64,000 nt of DNA from Candidatus Tityobacter terrigena (GTDB lineage: Bacteria > Vulcanimicrobiota > Vulcanimicrobiia > Vulcanimicrobiales > Vulcanimicrobiaceae): assembly GCA_003156715.1 (NCBI GenBank), contig PMHO01000018.1, forward strand, positions 1 to 64,000, written 5' to 3'. The notes beneath the pieces were generated by a model, which was given only the letters and a program-made list of their open reading frames with translations, was not told where the DNA came from and did no database searches. Each line of letters opens with the position of its first letter. Within the stretch, counting starts at the first letter, position 1. The translations under genes were made by a program, and so were the position numbers. This document shows, in pieces, positions 17,769 through 26,259 of this stretch.

Positions 17769-18541
17769 GCGCACGCCGTCTCATCGCGATGGTTGCCCAG
17801 AAAGGCGGCGTTGGGAAGACGCACGCCGCGAAGTTGGAGTACGACCTTCTACAGCGGCGCGGTCGCCGAGTTGAGGCCTGGGACCTCGATGCTTCGACCG
17901 GTACGTTTGCCGTATACGACGAGGCGATTAAGACGTTTGATCTGAACGATTCGAGCGAGGCGTATTCGTGGCTCGACGATTGCTATCGCGCTGACATAGA
18001 TGACGTGCTTATCGACGTGCCTGGTGGCCGTATCGATGATCTGCTCCGCACATTCGGAGATAACAGCGTCGACGCTCTTGTCTCCGCCGTGCGGGACTCT
18101 GGACGCGAGCTTGTCGTCCTGACACCAATCGGAGTAAATATCGCCGAGACCGTGACGGCTCAGGTCGTTCTCAATGCGTTCGGAGAAACCGCTGCGCGCG
18201 TCGTTGTCATAAAGAACGGGCGCTTTGGCAACGCAGATGATTTTGTTATATACGACGGCATCGAGGTCGGGGGGGAACGCCGCTACGGCGCGACCGGCGA
18301 TCTCGCGGCGAGCGTTGGGGCCGAGACGATCTGTCTGCCGTGCTTGGCGCCGCGTCTGCTGGCACAGGTAGACGCCGAGCGTTTGCGCCTCTGCGAGGCC
18401 GCTAGCGCGACCGGGGCCGATCGCCTTGGGCGCCTGAACGCGACGCGGGTGCAGATGTACCTCTCCTCCGTCGAGGCGGCATTTCGCGGTACGTCGCTGG
18501 CAATCGACGGCGTCATTCCGCAGCGAGCCGCGGCACGATGA
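17765..18541 (+). CDS. ParA/MinD-like ATPase
   Basis: A 258-residue P-loop ATPase with the deviant Walker A motif KGGVGKT at residues 14-20. A VEAWDLDAS stretch fills the position of switch I, and DDVLIDVPGG acts as a Walker B-like strand. The C-terminal half is less conserved. Within mobile elements such proteins position the DNA or the relaxosome (VirC1-like) or partition the excised form. No ParB-like gene is visible next to it, so a relaxosome-positioning role is a reasonable inference. It overlaps its neighbours by 4 bases on both sides. Confidence 0.8.
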   Translation: MSARRLIAMVAQKGGVGKTHAAKLEYDLLQRRGRRVEAWDLDASTGTFAVYDEAIKTFDLNDSSEAYSWLDDCYRADIDDVLIDVPGGRIDDLLRTFGDNSVDALVSAVRDSGRELVVLTPIGVNIAETVTAQVVLNAFGETAARVVVIKNGRFGNADDFVIYDGIEVGGERRYGATGDLAASVGAETICLPCLAPRLLAQVDAERLRLCEAASATGADRLGRLNATRVQMYLSSVEAAFRGTSLAIDGVIPQRAAAR

Positions 18542-19044
18542 ACGACAGTGCACGCGATGTTTACCTTGCCTCGCTCGATGCGAGGAGCGAACTCAATGCC
18601 CGCCGGCTAGCTGAGCTTTCGCACATCCCCGATGACGATGCGATGTGGTTGCTCATGCACGAGACGCAGCGCTCGGTGCGCGAGGTCATCAACGGTGCCA
18701 ATATCGCTCTTACGAACGAGCCCTTTGCTCAACGGCTGTCGGTTGCCGTGGCGACCAGCGTCGCGCGCGACGAGCGTATTGCAACAGCACTAACGGCCGC
18801 CATCGAACGCACCTATGAGGCGGCGACGCGCGCGCTCCGCTCGCTCGAAGTTGCACTCCACGACGTGGTAAGGCGACGCGCCGCAGCGCCGCTTTCATCG
18901 CTCGCCTTCTCCTTCACGCTCGGACTGACCGTGTGCTGCGCATTGATTTGGAGTGCCTATCACGCCGGATCAGACTACGGCTACAACCTTGGCTACCGTG
19001 CCGGATACCAAGCGGGAATTCTCTACGAAAGGAATCACCGGTGA
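18538..19044 (+). CDS. Single-TM protein with a GYxxGY tail
   Basis: A 168-residue unknown protein. About 120 helical residues precede one membrane segment (SLAFSFTLGLTVCCALIWSAY) and a short tail in which Tyr-Gly repeats every four residues (YGYNLGYRAGYQAG). The Gly/Tyr spacing suggests helix packing or oligomerisation. Overlaps of 4 bases with the ParA-like gene before it and the coupling-protein gene after it suggest it works with both, perhaps linking the ATPase to the membrane coupling protein. That link is inference. Confidence 0.65.
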   Translation: MNDSARDVYLASLDARSELNARRLAELSHIPDDDAMWLLMHETQRSVREVINGANIALTNEPFAQRLSVAVATSVARDERIATALTAAIERTYEAATRALRSLEVALHDVVRRRAAAPLSSLAFSFTLGLTVCCALIWSAYHAGSDYGYNLGYRAGYQAGILYERNHR

Positions 19045-21131
19045 CTGCCTACCACATCCGGGAGTCGCAAGGGCGAATTGTTGCGCTGTGCGTGGCGGTT
19101 GTTGATCCCTTTGCATTCGTCGTCGCTGGCCTCTGGCTCGCCCTCCAGTTGCGCCCGATCGCCGAATCTTGGATGCAGCATCATCCGCTGCACTACCTCG
19201 CCTGGGCCGTCGCGCTCTACGCCGGCATTGTCCTCATTGTGGCGAACGCTATGGTACCGCTCTCGCTTCTTGCGCGAGGGCTTGGTATCTCGAAGGAGGT
19301 CTTTCGAGACGTGCGGCCGAGGCACGTCGCGTTCTGGATCGGCATCGCGCTGGTCGTCCTGTCGCACGATGTGCATGCCACGCAGTGGATTGAGCGTCAA
19401 GACCCTCTACCCGATTACACGGGAACTGCGATCCTTACGATAATCGGTAGCATGGCGATATTCTTCGGCGCTTGCGGCCTTGGACGCGCCGCCTGGAACG
19501 CGGCCACGACAGCTACTACGAGCTCGTTGTGCCAAGCGAAAAATCGATCTCGTTGGTTTAACCGTGCGGGGCAGATCACGCTCTGCGGCGGTATCGCTAA
19601 AGGCGTGTTTCGTCATCGTAACCTCGCCAACGGAGCCCCCAGGAAAGGCGAGGTATTGCTCTATGGCGAGCGCAGCGCAAATCGCGGTACGCTCGCAATC
19701 GGCGCACCGGGGTCGTCAAAAACCCGCTGCAAACTTTACCCGGATCTGTATTGGGGGCTTCTCACCTCGCCTCGTGCCGGCGCCCTGATCTTCGTGACAA
19801 AACGCAGAGCGACGAACGATTTTCTGGCGATTACGCGCCCATTCCGTACCGAAACGCAAACCCATGTTGTCGGCATCGGAGAAGGACGCGCCACGATGGA
19901 CATCACGGCTGGAATGACACATGAGGCGATCGGCGACGCGATCCAGGACGGCATCGGACAGTCGCAGAGCGATTTTTGGAAACACGGTCCCTCAGAGTTC
20001 GTCGAAGGACTGGTCGAGCTGATCCAAGCCCTAGCCCCTGCCATGATCCATGTCGCGGCGGCGACAGATAAGGACGGCACGGTGGAACCTGGCGGCGAGG
20101 CCTATGACCTCGAAATCGGCGATACGCTGCCGACTCTGCTGAGGTTAATCTCCCTCGATGACCGTCGGCTCGATGCCGTCTTCGGGTACGGTTTCGACCG
20201 TGCGACGGGGATTGCCAGTAAGAATTCTGCAAAAGCCGAGGATCTACGCGCGCTCCTTTATGGCATCAGGGAACGTCTCGTTCCGCTCTTGCAACGTGAC
20301 GCGAAGCTCGGAGAGGAATTTCGGCAAAGCGTGCTTCCGCAGATCCAGCCGTTTGGCCGCGGCAGCGTCCGTGACGCTTTCTGCGATCACGCCGGCATCG
20401 ACTTGTCGTTGATCGAGCATGGCCACGTTATTATCCTCGAGATCGACGAGACCGAACACCCCAGGGCCGTAGGGACAATCGTGCGTATGGTCTTCCGTCG
20501 CATTGCACAGATGGCACGTCAACGAACGGCGAGCCATCGCGTCGGAAGCCTCGATCCCATCCTACTGATCTGCGATGAGTATACAAACTACGCAGCACTA
20601 GGTCACGCGCAAATCTGGAACACCATCCGCGAATCAAACTTTTGCGCGACGGTCGGAATCACCAGCGTTAGTGCTCTAGCCGAACAGCTTGGAAAAGCAT
20701 CAACCGCAAACTCGATCGTCGGAAATTTTGCGAATAAGATATTCTTTGAGAGCGACGATAAGACGACGCGCGACCTAGCAAATGAACTTGTCGGGAAGAC
20801 GACCGTTATCCGGCGCGGCGCAAGCGAGGGTACGTCGAAGACGCGCGGTACGTCCGCAAACGCATCCATCAGCGGCGGTGGGTCGCACCAGTCGCGCGGG
20901 ACGACTCGAAGTGAGTCCACGAGTGAGCAACGCGAAGACGCTCTCGATGGCAGCGTCTGGCGAAGCTTGTACGCCGAAAAAGGGCACGCCACGGCGATCG
21001 CTTTTGTTCGCACGGAAGAAGGCACCACGACCGACGTAGTCACTCTCGGGGTGCTCGATCCGGCTGAACAGATCGCTACCGCGCTCCCAGAAGCCTACGG
21101 ACTTTATCAGCGACCTGGCGTTAGCTGCTAG
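19041..21131 (+). CDS. Type IV coupling protein (VirD4/TraG/TraD-like)
   Basis: A 696-residue membrane ATPase. GTG 19041 overlaps the previous stop (GTGA). The first 160 residues carry four or so membrane segments. A nucleotide-binding domain follows with GAPGSSKT as a Walker A variant, and LLICDEYTN as Walker B near residue 510, next to WNTIRESNFCATVGITS. A Ser/Thr/Gly-rich linker lies near residue 600. These hexameric pumps deliver the relaxase-DNA complex to a type IV secretion channel. No channel genes are in the window, so the element probably borrows one. The 3' end overlaps the convergent gene by 11 bases. Confidence 0.88.
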   Translation: MTAYHIRESQGRIVALCVAVVDPFAFVVAGLWLALQLRPIAESWMQHHPLHYLAWAVALYAGIVLIVANAMVPLSLLARGLGISKEVFRDVRPRHVAFWIGIALVVLSHDVHATQWIERQDPLPDYTGTAILTIIGSMAIFFGACGLGRAAWNAATTATTSSLCQAKNRSRWFNRAGQITLCGGIAKGVFRHRNLANGAPRKGEVLLYGERSANRGTLAIGAPGSSKTRCKLYPDLYWGLLTSPRAGALIFVTKRRATNDFLAITRPFRTETQTHVVGIGEGRATMDITAGMTHEAIGDAIQDGIGQSQSDFWKHGPSEFVEGLVELIQALAPAMIHVAAATDKDGTVEPGGEAYDLEIGDTLPTLLRLISLDDRRLDAVFGYGFDRATGIASKNSAKAEDLRALLYGIRERLVPLLQRDAKLGEEFRQSVLPQIQPFGRGSVRDAFCDHAGIDLSLIEHGHVIILEIDETEHPRAVGTIVRMVFRRIAQMARQRTASHRVGSLDPILLICDEYTNYAALGHAQIWNTIRESNFCATVGITSVSALAEQLGKASTANSIVGNFANKIFFESDDKTTRDLANELVGKTTVIRRGASEGTSKTRGTSANASISGGGSHQSRGTTRSESTSEQREDALDGSVWRSLYAEKGHATAIAFVRTEEGTTTDVVTLGVLDPAEQIATALPEAYGLYQRPGVSC

Positions 21132-21633
21132 GAGGAACAGGTATACCGAAACGACGGCGTTGGCGCAGCCAAACCGTCTTCGCTTCCTCCTCGGACTGAC
21201 AGGTTCGGAGGTACCACGTCCAGTCTCGTTGCGAAACGGCATCATACTGAGCTTTGAATAGGCGCCGCGCTTCGATCTCGTCGGCCCGTTCATTCTCAGG
21301 GACGTAGAGAAAGTCGTCCCACGTTACGCGTACGAGACCGTCGTCGTTGTCGGCGGATGAGATCTCAATACAATCAAGGAGCGCAGCTAGGGCGTTCCAC
21401 GCATCATCCTTCTCGTTGATCGCGCGGTGCGCGTCCGCCAGACGATATCCGAGGCCGCGCATATCGCGGACCGAATTGGAGTGGGAACCTTGATTAGGCT
21501 CGATGGGCTGTTCGAGGTATAGCTTGACCGCCTCGTTGACCAGTGCCGTGATGCTCTTCTCGTCCTGACGAGCCCGTTCGCGCAGTTTCTTCGAGATATC
21601 GTCCGGGAAGCGGACCAAGATCGAATCGGCCAT
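21121..21633 (-). CDS. Ribbon-helix-helix protein with C-terminal domain
   Basis: A 170-residue protein. Residues about 5-45 are a ribbon-helix-helix: ILVRFPDDISKKLRERARQ, then KSITALVNEAVKLYL. The other 120 residues are acidic and unassigned. ATG 21631-21633 sits behind GAGGA, which is a better start than the TTG one codon upstream. A striking set of ATATAG half-sites lies 33 bases upstream (21666-21698), as expected for an autoregulated Arc/CopG-type repressor. It is convergent with the coupling-protein gene. Confidence 0.75.
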   Translation of the reverse strand: MADSILVRFPDDISKKLRERARQDEKSITALVNEAVKLYLEQPIEPNQGSHSNSVRDMRGLGYRLADAHRAINEKDDAWNALAALLDCIEISSADNDDGLVRVTWDDFLYVPENERADEIEARRLFKAQYDAVSQRDWTWYLRTCQSEEEAKTVWLRQRRRFGIPVPPSS

Positions 21634-21665
21634 CAAATCCTCGTAAACGGTAAGCGCCCGCTTGA

Positions 21666-21698
21666 CGATATAGTTTCTATATAGTACGCTCTATATCG
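21666..21698. promoter_or_regulatory. Operator-like array of ATATAG half-sites
   Basis: CGATATAG (21666-21673) and CTATATCG (21691-21698) form a perfect 8-base inverted repeat, and between them lies a self-palindromic CTATATAG (21677-21684). The array is just upstream of the ribbon-helix-helix gene on the minus strand. Evenly placed half-sites fit a ribbon-helix-helix repressor. CGCTCTATA inside the array also occurs at 13387-13395. Confidence 0.6.
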
Positions 21699-21869
21699 CC
21701 GCATTCGAGCCGATATCCTTGGTCTTGAAAAACTAAGCGGTCTGTAGGTTCCGGTGATCGAGAAGAAGGCCCCCACTTCCGAAGCCTCTTTGGGCTACGC
21801 GGTCCGAGATACCGCCTATTGCGTAGCCGCAACTGGCCATGCGAGCGCGCGGCACAGGTTCGTCGCCTG

Positions 21870-22265
21870 ATGCGCGCCTCGATTAGCCGCCTTTCGCGCG
21901 AAGATACACTTCGATACGCAGAACTCATCCGGACGTTTATGCGGGAATGCCATCTTTCCGGTTATTCGCTCTTCTTAGGAGCTGAATTTCCGCGAGCGAC
22001 CCTCATGCGCTGGTTGAACGGGGAATCGCGGATTCCGGTCGACGCGGCGCAGACGTTAGTCAGAAGCCTGACGAGCCACGCAGAAGAAATTTCGAAAAGT
22101 CCGGCACTTAAAGAGCTGCAGGCCTTACTCAATGCTCATCGCGTCCACGACGTTAGCGCATCGCGACTACATCTTGAACTGCGTGCTCGACGAATTCCGA
22201 TTCGGCGAACGCTTGAAGCGTTGCGCGCAGCAAACGTACTGCCTCCGGGGCCCAGCGTGGGTTGA
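21870..22265 (+). CDS. Unknown protein of the mobile element
   Basis: A 131-residue protein if translation starts at ATG 21870; an upstream start at 21819 is possible but adds an Arg-rich leader. It is predicted mostly helical, with YAELIRTFMRECHLSGYSLFLG and LMRWLNGESRIPVDAAQTLV suggesting an HTH-like or phage-regulator-like fold. I do not recognise the family. It is divergent from the ribbon-helix-helix gene, so the operator at 21666-21698 could also affect it. Confidence 0.5.
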   Translation: MRASISRLSREDTLRYAELIRTFMRECHLSGYSLFLGAEFPRATLMRWLNGESRIPVDAAQTLVRSLTSHAEEISKSPALKELQALLNAHRVHDVSASRLHLELRARRIPIRRTLEALRAANVLPPGPSVG

Positions 22266-22361
22266 TTGGGCTATGACTCTGCAGGTGAAGTTACCAAGCT
22301 GGCTTCGGTCGACATTTGCTCGGCAAGGCACATTCTCATCTAGACCGGTTAGGAGCTGATC

Positions 22362-23168
22362 ATGCCTCTACTGAACCCGGATTTCGATCCGGATTGGAAA
22401 GCAAGATTTGAGCGTGCGAAACGTCGAGTCGATGCGACGGGCAATCAAGAGCATCTTTCGGCAATGCATAACGCCTTTTGGTCTCGATATCGGACGATGG
22501 CGGAGATTCGAGACTTTCATTTCGATGCCGTGAGGCGGAAAGCGAATATATGGGATCTCGAAGTAACGATCCCGCACCTAGACGATGATTGCACTTGGGA
22601 TGATATAGCTCTCGTGTCCTCACACCTCGAGGATGCAATTAACGAGCATATCACGCAAGGGGGAAGACTTGGTCATCAGAACCCGGAGGGATTACACGCG
22701 TTTTTCCCCGACGACTCGGCGCAACGGTTCACTGAGTACTATCAATATACGGGCTTCTGGAATTTTCCGTCGGCGTGCTACATAACGACCGAATACCAGG
22801 AAAGCGCGGCCCACGTCTGCTTCACCCTCATACCCAATGCGGGAACCTCTCCCATCAACATGATTGTGGAGTTGGCAACCTCGATTTACCATGACAAGCT
22901 CGCTGGCCGCTACGATCCTGGAGAAGCGAAATGGTACACCTATTTCCGTTTCGCTGGGCCCGGGGGACACGAGGGATTCTGGCAGGCTGTTCTCAGCTGG
23001 GACAAACAACGTAAGAAATACACGAAGGTGGAATGGCTGCACTTCTCCTCTGTACCGGCCGTGATCGCCGAGAGCACTGAACTTGAAACGGATCCGCAGG
23101 AGCCCTTAGTTCGCCCTCGGGTGATTAGTGCGATTGACGATGAGGACGCCGGCGAGCGCGATGCGTAA
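22362..23168 (+). CDS. Unknown cargo protein
   Basis: A 268-residue soluble protein that starts at ATG 22362 behind TTAGGAGC. It is rich in aromatic and acidic residues (FTEYYQYTGFWNFPSACYITTEY, then KWYTYFRFAGPGGHEGFWQ) and has no signal peptide or membrane segment. I know of no matching family. The GC content is visibly lower than that of the chromosome genes to the right, consistent with recent acquisition. It lies between element regulators and the integrase module, a common place for cargo. Confidence 0.65.
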   Translation: MPLLNPDFDPDWKARFERAKRRVDATGNQEHLSAMHNAFWSRYRTMAEIRDFHFDAVRRKANIWDLEVTIPHLDDDCTWDDIALVSSHLEDAINEHITQGGRLGHQNPEGLHAFFPDDSAQRFTEYYQYTGFWNFPSACYITTEYQESAAHVCFTLIPNAGTSPINMIVELATSIYHDKLAGRYDPGEAKWYTYFRFAGPGGHEGFWQAVLSWDKQRKKYTKVEWLHFSSVPAVIAESTELETDPQEPLVRPRVISAIDDEDAGERDA

Positions 23169-23237
23169 GTTTCGAGAGGGCCAAGACCCGCTATCAACGC
23201 GAGCGTCGGCATTTTGCTCACGGAGGGCCTCGTTTTC

Positions 23238-23444
23238 ATGCAACTAGATCTCGCCGGCCAGAACAAGCTCACGCGTCAAGAGGCTGCCGCCAGACTTCGC
23301 GTACATACCGATACGCTTGATCGGTGGGCGGACGCCGGGCTCATCCGCCCGATGCGCTATCCGTCGCCAAATGGCGGGCGACCGACGATTCGATACACCG
23401 TCGGTGAAATCGACCGCTTTGAGCGAGAGGCGATGTCGCGCTGA
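23238..23444 (+). CDS. MerR-type helix-turn-helix protein (excisionase-like)
   Basis: A 68-residue protein starting at ATG 23238, with GGAGG about 10 bases upstream. KLTRQEAAARLRVHTDTLDRWADAGLIRP is a MerR/excisionase winged helix, followed by a short wing (GGRPTIRYT) and a final helix. There is no effector domain. Just upstream of the integrase, a protein of this size is most likely the recombination directionality factor, although a plain DNA-binding regulator cannot be excluded. Confidence 0.7.
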   Translation: MQLDLAGQNKLTRQEAAARLRVHTDTLDRWADAGLIRPMRYPSPNGGRPTIRYTVGEIDRFEREAMSR

Positions 23445-23498
23445 CCCCCTCCGGCAATTGGCGCCAATGTCGTAGCAATCAGAAACGAGAGTACCCAG

Positions 23499-24599
23499 AT
23501 GGCAGACCGTCGAGCAGACCGCGAAGGCTCAAAGCCCGTAAAACGGGCCAACGGACGATACCAGTGCGCTATTCAGGTGAATGGAACGCGGCGCTACTTT
23601 ACCGGGGCGACTGCCTCGATCGCTCGCGAGAAGATGAGGGCGTGGCTCCGGTCACCCGAAGCTGCCGATCCGACCAAGCTTGATGGGCATACGTGCGTTT
23701 CCGACCTCTTGGACTCATATGTGAAACGCATAGCGGAGTCTAGAGCGGACAAAACATATCGTAGCTATGAGAGCGTTGTTCGGCACCACATAAAGCCGCG
23801 CATCGGCCTCTTACATCCCGCCAAGGTTACGCCGAAACACATATCCGCGATGCTCGATGACATGCGAACCTCGCCCATCGCCATCAAAGGGAAGCCTAAG
23901 CACGGGCGGGCGAAGCGGCTGATTGGCGTGCGCACACGTGAGCTTGCCTATATCATCGTCGGCGCTGCGTTTAAAATAAGTTCTCCAGGCCTGCTTTCGG
24001 GTGTAGAAAAGCCAAAGTACAAGTCAGAGGAAATGCGTCCTTGGAAGGGCGACGAAGCGGCACGCTTCCTGGCGTGCGTCGACCGAGTAGGCGACGCGAA
24101 CCGTGCCCTCTACCGTGTCGCGCTTCGAACAGGGGCTCGCAAGGGAGAACTGCTTGCGTTGCGGGTCAACGATTTCGACGCGAAGGCGTGCAGCATCCGC
24201 ATTACAAAGAGTTACAACGAGAAATTGCGAGAAGATGGGCCCACCAAAACGCCATCTTCCCGACGAAGCATCGCTCTGTCGAGCGAGACGGTCGCTGCGA
24301 TAAAGAAGCACATTCTTGCGACGGGCGTGCGCAGCGACGATCGCCTCTTTCCAATTCACGACGTCCGGCAGCTCACCAAAGAGATGCAGCGTGCCATGCG
24401 GTCCGCCGGCGTTCCGGTCATTCGCTTCCACGACCTCCGGCACACCTTCGCAACGCTGGCACTTGCAGCGCGAGTCCCGTTCAAGGTGGTGTCGGAGATG
24501 CTTGGACACAAGAGCGTGAAGCTCACCCTTGATACCTACGCCCATACGCTGCCCGGCATGCACGAGTCCGCAGTTGAAGCGCTCGAGGCGGCGTTCTAA
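23499..24599 (+). CDS. int: Tyrosine recombinase / site-specific integrase
   Basis: A 366-residue integrase. An N-terminal arm-binding region (about 1-60) and a SAM-like core-binding domain (about 65-150) precede the catalytic domain. Catalytic residues visible: Arg in TGARKGELLAL, the HDLRH box (His and Arg), the GHKSVKLT His and the Tyr of LDTYAHT near residue 346. All are present, so it should be active. The integrase, with its small HTH partner upstream and a tRNA piece 1.1 kb downstream, marks the right end of the element. Confidence 0.93.
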   Translation: MADRRADREGSKPVKRANGRYQCAIQVNGTRRYFTGATASIAREKMRAWLRSPEAADPTKLDGHTCVSDLLDSYVKRIAESRADKTYRSYESVVRHHIKPRIGLLHPAKVTPKHISAMLDDMRTSPIAIKGKPKHGRAKRLIGVRTRELAYIIVGAAFKISSPGLLSGVEKPKYKSEEMRPWKGDEAARFLACVDRVGDANRALYRVALRTGARKGELLALRVNDFDAKACSIRITKSYNEKLREDGPTKTPSSRRSIALSSETVAAIKKHILATGVRSDDRLFPIHDVRQLTKEMQRAMRSAGVPVIRFHDLRHTFATLALAARVPFKVVSEMLGHKSVKLTLDTYAHTLPGMHESAVEALEAAF

Positions 24600-24674
24600 G
24601 CTCGGTTCGGCGAAAAGGGCGCGGGACGCAAATTTCGGGGCGGGCTCCCCAGCTCGCACCCCGAAACGCGTCAG

Positions 24675-25385
24675 ATGGGCATCGACGCCGCATACGAGCC
24701 GGCCGAGCGCAGTTATTTGCCGCGTAGGTCTCAATTTGTGGCCGATCTCAACAATGAAGTTCGCCAAAGGATCGCCGAGCTCGCGAGCAAGGGTATTCAT
24801 GGCGGTCCGACCGTGCAGTATGTCGTTCAGGCTGGAAGCGAGAACATGATCGCGCGTTGCGCCGCCGCGGCCGATGAACTCCAGCGCGCGTGTAACTCAA
24901 AGCACATCGTATTCTACCCGGGTTTGCTCGACGACCTCAACACGGGATTTGATCTCCTTACGGAATCGGATGCTGCGAGCGCAACGAATAACATTGCCGC
25001 TGCAATCAGCTACCTTCCGAACTTGGTTGCTGTCAAGGCGGCAGTCGCGCAAGCGATGTTGCAGGCGCGCCTGCAAGGCGCCGCAACCGCAAAGGCCGAT
25101 CTCGCACATTTCGCCGCGAATCTGGAATACGAGGCAGCGAGCGCCGCGTCCGCCGCCCCTACCGCTAGAAACACAGCACCGTCGAAGCTGTCCCGCGCCC
25201 TTTTACTTCGAAGGATCGAGCGAGTTTTGAAATGGGCCGGTTTAATAGGTGGCGCGATCGGAGCCGGCGTCGCAATCGATCGGGTCGCGACAGCGCTCTT
25301 GGGCGAGGTACATAAGGCCCCTCAAAGTTCCGTCTCTCCGATACCGGCAACCAGCAGTGCTCTAGGCGACACGAAGGCACGTTAG
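24675..25385 (+). CDS. Unknown membrane-anchored protein at the element end
   Basis: A 236-residue protein starting at ATG 24675, 75 bases after the integrase. About 190 residues of mostly helical, Ala-rich sequence precede a C-terminal membrane segment (WAGLIGGAIGAGVAIDRVATALL) and a short Ser/Pro tail. No signal peptide. The family is not recognised. Position between integrase and attachment site is typical of accessory cargo. Confidence 0.55.
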   Translation: MGIDAAYEPAERSYLPRRSQFVADLNNEVRQRIAELASKGIHGGPTVQYVVQAGSENMIARCAAAADELQRACNSKHIVFYPGLLDDLNTGFDLLTESDAASATNNIAAAISYLPNLVAVKAAVAQAMLQARLQGAATAKADLAHFAANLEYEAASAASAAPTARNTAPSKLSRALLLRRIERVLKWAGLIGGAIGAGVAIDRVATALLGEVHKAPQSSVSPIPATSSALGDTKAR

Positions 25386-25519
25386 GCTGTCGTCCCCTTC
25401 CCTTGCTACGAAGCCCGGGAAGGTCGGTACTCCTGCTTGGCCTGGGCACGGGGGTCGGATCGGCCCCCGCGAGCCGTTCGCTATGCCCATTCTCGGCATC
25501 CGCCGGCGGCCGGAATGTT

Positions 25520-25541
25520 CGCACACAGTTGCGCACACAGT
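25520..25541. repeat. Tandem 10-base repeats, candidate integrase arm sites
   Basis: CGCACACAGT occurs at 25520-25529 and again at 25532-25541, a 12-base period, about 120 bases from the tRNA-derived core. Tyrosine integrases bind short direct repeats (arm-type sites) at such distances. Assignment is by position only. Confidence 0.35.
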
Positions 25542-25659
25542 CAGCGTCGGATGCGTGCGGGTTTCTGCGGATATCGGGGTCGCGGGATGGGAGAAAAACG
25601 CCTTATTTCACAAGCAAGAGCCGACTCCAGCCTATTACTGCTCCCTTGAGCCCGCCAGC

Positions 25660-25714
25660 GAGCAGCTGACTGTTAATCAGCGGGTCGTTGGTTCGAGTCC
25701 AACTTCGGGAGCCA
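25660..25714 (+). tRNA. tRNA-Asn(GUU) 3' portion, probable right attachment site
   Basis: From the D-stem 3' strand onward this is a clean tRNA-Asn: anticodon stem GCTGA/TCAGC (25665-25669 / 25677-25681), loop CTGTTAA with anticodon GTT at 25672-25674, T-arm GTTGG-TTCGAGT-CCAAC, and a 3' end with CCA (25712-25714). The 5' half is wrong: the D-loop lacks the conserved GG, and only 4-5 of 7 acceptor pairs form if TCCCTTG at 25642 is used. The simplest reading is that integration left only the original 3' half here. The intact copy would be at the other end, outside the window. Confidence 0.7.
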
Positions 25715-25719
25715 TTTAG

Positions 25720-25749
25720 AAGCCCGTCAAATGAAGGTTTGGCGGGCTT
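25720..25749 (+). terminator. Rho-independent terminator after the tRNA-Asn 3' end
   Basis: A 12-base stem with one G-T pair (AAGCCCGTCAAA at 25720-25731, TTTGGCGGGCTT at 25738-25749) and a 6-base loop, followed by a T-rich stretch. It lies 5 bases after the tRNA CCA end, so it is the native tRNA terminator. This supports the view that sequence from here on is the original chromosome. Confidence 0.8.
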
Positions 25750-26259
25750 TGATTTCGCGTGCTATTCGTCGGCTTCGAAGACTGAGAAGACGTCGCTTAG
25801 ATTTGCGGATTTTGCGAAAGCGGACGGATAACGCTGAAGAACCTTGCGTCCTGTCCGGCCATTGCGCGATCGGTAGGCAAAATATTCGAAATCGATCCAA
25901 ATCGCCTGGTTCATTCTCTCGCGCAGCACCGCGGCCACCGGCGGAAGCCGCTTCCAATCGCGTGGTGCATGAGGGAGTATGACGCAAACAGCACGTCGTC
26001 CAGGGCTCTCCCCGGCCGGCGCTGGGGGCTATTAGGCTAAGCTAATGTGATTAATTCGTGAACCCTTATTTCCGAAGACAACTTGAAATCCGAGCAGCTA
26101 GCCGAGGCACCGACGTGCATCTCACAAGAGGAAGCGACCGCGCGGATGAGCGGCCCTGCAGCGTGACAGCAGGCCCAATCTGCACCCTGTTAAACAGTGA
26201 GGCCCTGCCGCGCGCCGCTCTCTTGCGTACCTGTCAGCCTTGCTGGAGGCAATTAAAGA
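25750..26259 (+). other. Intergenic region right of the attachment site
   Basis: About 510 bases with no convincing gene. Open frames on both strands are Arg-rich shadows. It must hold the promoter of the secreted protein at 26260. AT-rich sequence near 26030-26060 (TTAGGCTAAGCTAATGTGATTAATT) is the likeliest place, but no clear -35/-10 pair stands out. Confidence 0.4.

Larger units (their letters stand above)
13582..25714. mobile_element. Integrative mobilizable element (right end defined, left end not found)
   Basis: The region has a relaxase-helicase, ribbon-helix-helix partner, candidate oriT, ParA-like ATPase, coupling protein, a MerR-like excisionase candidate and a tyrosine integrase, and ends in a tRNA-Asn 3' fragment. 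No VirB-type channel proteins are present, so it fits an integrative mobilizable element. The left limit given is the last recognisable mobility gene. No second copy of the tRNA 3' sequence was found to its left, so the element may extend into, or beyond, the accessory genes at 1-13.5 kb. Confidence 0.75.

Noticed and set aside
25642-25714. A full functional tRNA-Asn
   Set aside because: The conserved GG of the D-loop is missing, the D-stem is imperfect, about three acceptor pairs fail and the molecule is 3 bases short; a 3' fragment fits better, although TCCC at the right place leaves some doubt.
25727-25987. Small open frames on both strands just right of the tRNA fragment
   Set aside because: Both are Arg-rich, overlap each other and the terminator, and show no start signal.
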